Position numbers and translations under genes: made by a program
Notes under the pieces: generated by a model
What the model saw: only the letters and a program-made list of their open reading frames with translations
Told to the model about the DNA's origin: nothing
The model's database searches: none
In this document: positions 63,277 through 64,000 of the stretch, one piece after another
Layout of the letters: each line of letters begins with the position of its first letter
How positions within the stretch are numbered: position 1 is the first letter of the stretch
DNA from: Pseudomonas proteolytica
GTDB taxonomy: Bacteria > Pseudomonadota > Gammaproteobacteria > Pseudomonadales > Pseudomonadaceae
Assembly (NCBI RefSeq): GCF_007858275.1
Contig: NZ_VFEV01000035.1
Span: 1 to 64,000, forward strand
Reading direction: 5' to 3'
DNA length: 64,000 nucleotides

Positions 63277-63590
63277 GGGTGGCTCCTGTGGATGAGACGA
63301 ACTGATGACGCGATAGTAGCTGGCGCCTATCTGTTCGGGTAGTACGCAGTGGGAAGTCGCTGCCTGAAAAGGGTGATTGACCGCTACAAATCAACCGATT
63401 CTTAATTGTACTGGTCTGTGTTTGTGTTTTTTTAACTGTACTGGTTGGCGTGCTGGAAAAGGCCGTCAAGCAACCTTTACCGACCGCCCAAAATAACAAA
63501 ACCCGCCTCCGGTTACCCGGGGCGGGTTCTGCTACAACAATTCGGGGTGCTGGCGGTGGACCCGGTAGGTCAGGGCCAGCGGGCGCTAAA
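63277..63590. other. Gap with direct CTGTAC repeats and a terminator
   Basis: 314 bases. AATTGTACTGGT at 63404-63415 and AACTGTACTGGT at 63434-63445 are in direct orientation 30 bases apart, upstream of copy 3 of DUF2388. Next comes a terminator of the DUF1127 gene at 63500-63528. No gene seen. Confidence 0.65.
63500..63528 (-). terminator. Terminator for the DUF1127 gene
   Basis: On the minus strand, stem AACCCGCC / GGCGGGTT with inner GC-rich sequence, followed by TTTGTTATTTT. Confidence 0.75.
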
Positions 63591-63806
63591 TCAGCGCCAG
63601 AACGGCTTGCTCAGCTCTTCGTAGCGTTGAGCTTCGCTGATCCCGGCATCGGCCAGCAGACGCGAGTCCAGACGAGCCAACTGGTGGCGGCTGGAGATGC
63701 GGCGCTGCCACAACATCAGGTTGGCGATAACGCGCAGAGGCAGGGAAGCCTGGGTGTTGACAGCTTTATCTTCGAAGAACAGTTCGGAACTGAGTGTACG
63801 TTCCAT
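63591..63806 (-). CDS. DUF1127 family small basic protein
   Basis: 71-residue protein with the YjiS/DUF1127 helix pair: NLMLWQRRISSRHQLARLDSRLLADAGISEAQRYEELSKPFWR, written here in full only as fragments RRISSRHQLARLDSRLL and DAGISEAQR. Such proteins are short, Arg-rich and linked to phosphate, carbon or RNA metabolism. Start at the ATG at 63806, with AAGGA upstream. Its promoter region (63807-64000) contains CTGTAC palindromes. Confidence 0.9.
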   Translation of the reverse strand: MERTLSSELFFEDKAVNTQASLPLRVIANLMLWQRRISSRHQLARLDSRLLADAGISEAQRYEELSKPFWR

Positions 63807-63888
63807 GATGACATCCTTCCGCTTGTGGCGGGATTAGGTAGTGGTTTAACTGATGCCAATGATCCTCCTCCGGCGCAAGACTCTCTAG

Positions 63889-63969
63889 ATACAGTTCACC
63901 TGTATTGTGAGGGGCCAGTTAACTGTTTATAGGGGCTGTACTGTACAGAAATGGGGCAACTGTACCTGT
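63889..63969. promoter_or_regulatory. Cluster of CTGTAC-type inverted repeats at the right edge
   Basis: ATACAG/CTGTAT at 63889-63905, palindrome CAGTTAACTG at 63916-63925, perfect palindrome CTGTACTGTACAG at 63936-63948 and ACTGTACCTGT at 63959-63969. This matches the look of GntR/MocR-type operators. No regulator gene is inside the window, but one may start beyond base 64000. Confidence 0.55.
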
Positions 63970-64000
63970 CGGCACTGATTTGGTGCGTTTTAGGTGTTCT

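Overview
The window is chromosomal DNA of a Pseudomonas of the fluorescens group. This is inferred from gene content and order matching what I remember of the P. aeruginosa loci PA0065-PA0069, PA0102-PA0114 and PA5478-PA5505, from high-GC codon use, and from abundant GTAGGAGCGAGCTTGCTCGC-type and GTGGGAGC-type REP repeats. Both locus sets lie close to oriC in that genus, so the window is probably origin-proximal (inference). I see no rRNA, tRNA, prophage, insertion sequence or CRISPR array. About 60 protein genes, all apparently intact, cover most of the window.

Layout. 0.1-3.8 kb: HAD phosphatase and gamma-carbonic anhydrase (minus), then divergent oligopeptidase A and a zinc-ribbon protein. 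4.0-7.9 kb: a three-gene membrane gluconate-2-dehydrogenase-type complex (Tat subunit, GMC flavoprotein, triheme cytochrome c). 7.9-9.0 kb: a radical SAM gene under a near-perfect LexA box. 9.2-12.4 kb: beta-carbonic anhydrase, SulP transporter and an unknown gene. 12.8-21.4 kb: the aa3 cytochrome c oxidase cluster with its copper and heme A assembly genes. 21.5-24.0 kb: metNIQ methionine transporter (minus). 24.3-26.4 kb: catalase HPII. 26.5-30.3 kb: a lipoprotein gene, znuB, znuC and zur divergent from znuA. 30.4-35.5 kb: thrB, a DUF2782 gene, polA, an ErsA-type small RNA with an AlgU-like promoter, and engB. 35.7-41.3 kb: two cytochromes c, dsbA, a nuclease/phosphatase-fold protein, a diguanylate cyclase and an AmpDh2-type amidase. 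41.5-46.1 kb: kinB-algB, and divergent from them a small membrane-protein/lysozyme-inhibitor cluster behind a candidate sigma-54 promoter. 46.8-49.5 kb: gltP and an SpmA/SpmB-like protein. 49.5-53.0 kb: an MCE/Mla-type lipid ABC transporter. 53-59.8 kb: DUF5924, an M16 peptidase, Na/Pi cotransporter, TerC and CitMHS genes. 60.1-63.8 kb: a DUF4105 two-domain protein with three DUF2388 genes, and a DUF1127 gene.

How the parts fit. Respiration dominates: the gluconate dehydrogenase and the c-type cytochromes deliver electrons that the aa3 oxidase can use, and the Cox11, SURF1, Sco, heme A and heme O enzymes build that oxidase. Envelope biology is the second theme: KinB/AlgB and the AlgU-linked ErsA RNA, AmpDh2, an Ivy-type inhibitor, DsbA, an MCE lipid transporter, and the DUF4105/DUF2388 block.

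Most worth a second look: (1) a GG-N10-GC sigma-54 promoter with three upstream CGTGC half-sites, facing away from the sigma-54 activator gene algB; (2) the DUF4105 protein, which couples an HELTH metallopeptidase-like half to an Lnb-like Cys/His half and is translationally coupled to DUF2388 genes; (3) a set of CTGTAC-type operator-like repeats around the DUF2388 and DUF1127 genes at the right edge; (4) a LexA box that overlaps the ribosome binding site of the radical SAM gene; (5) REP doublets with very well matched arms that run into stop codons.
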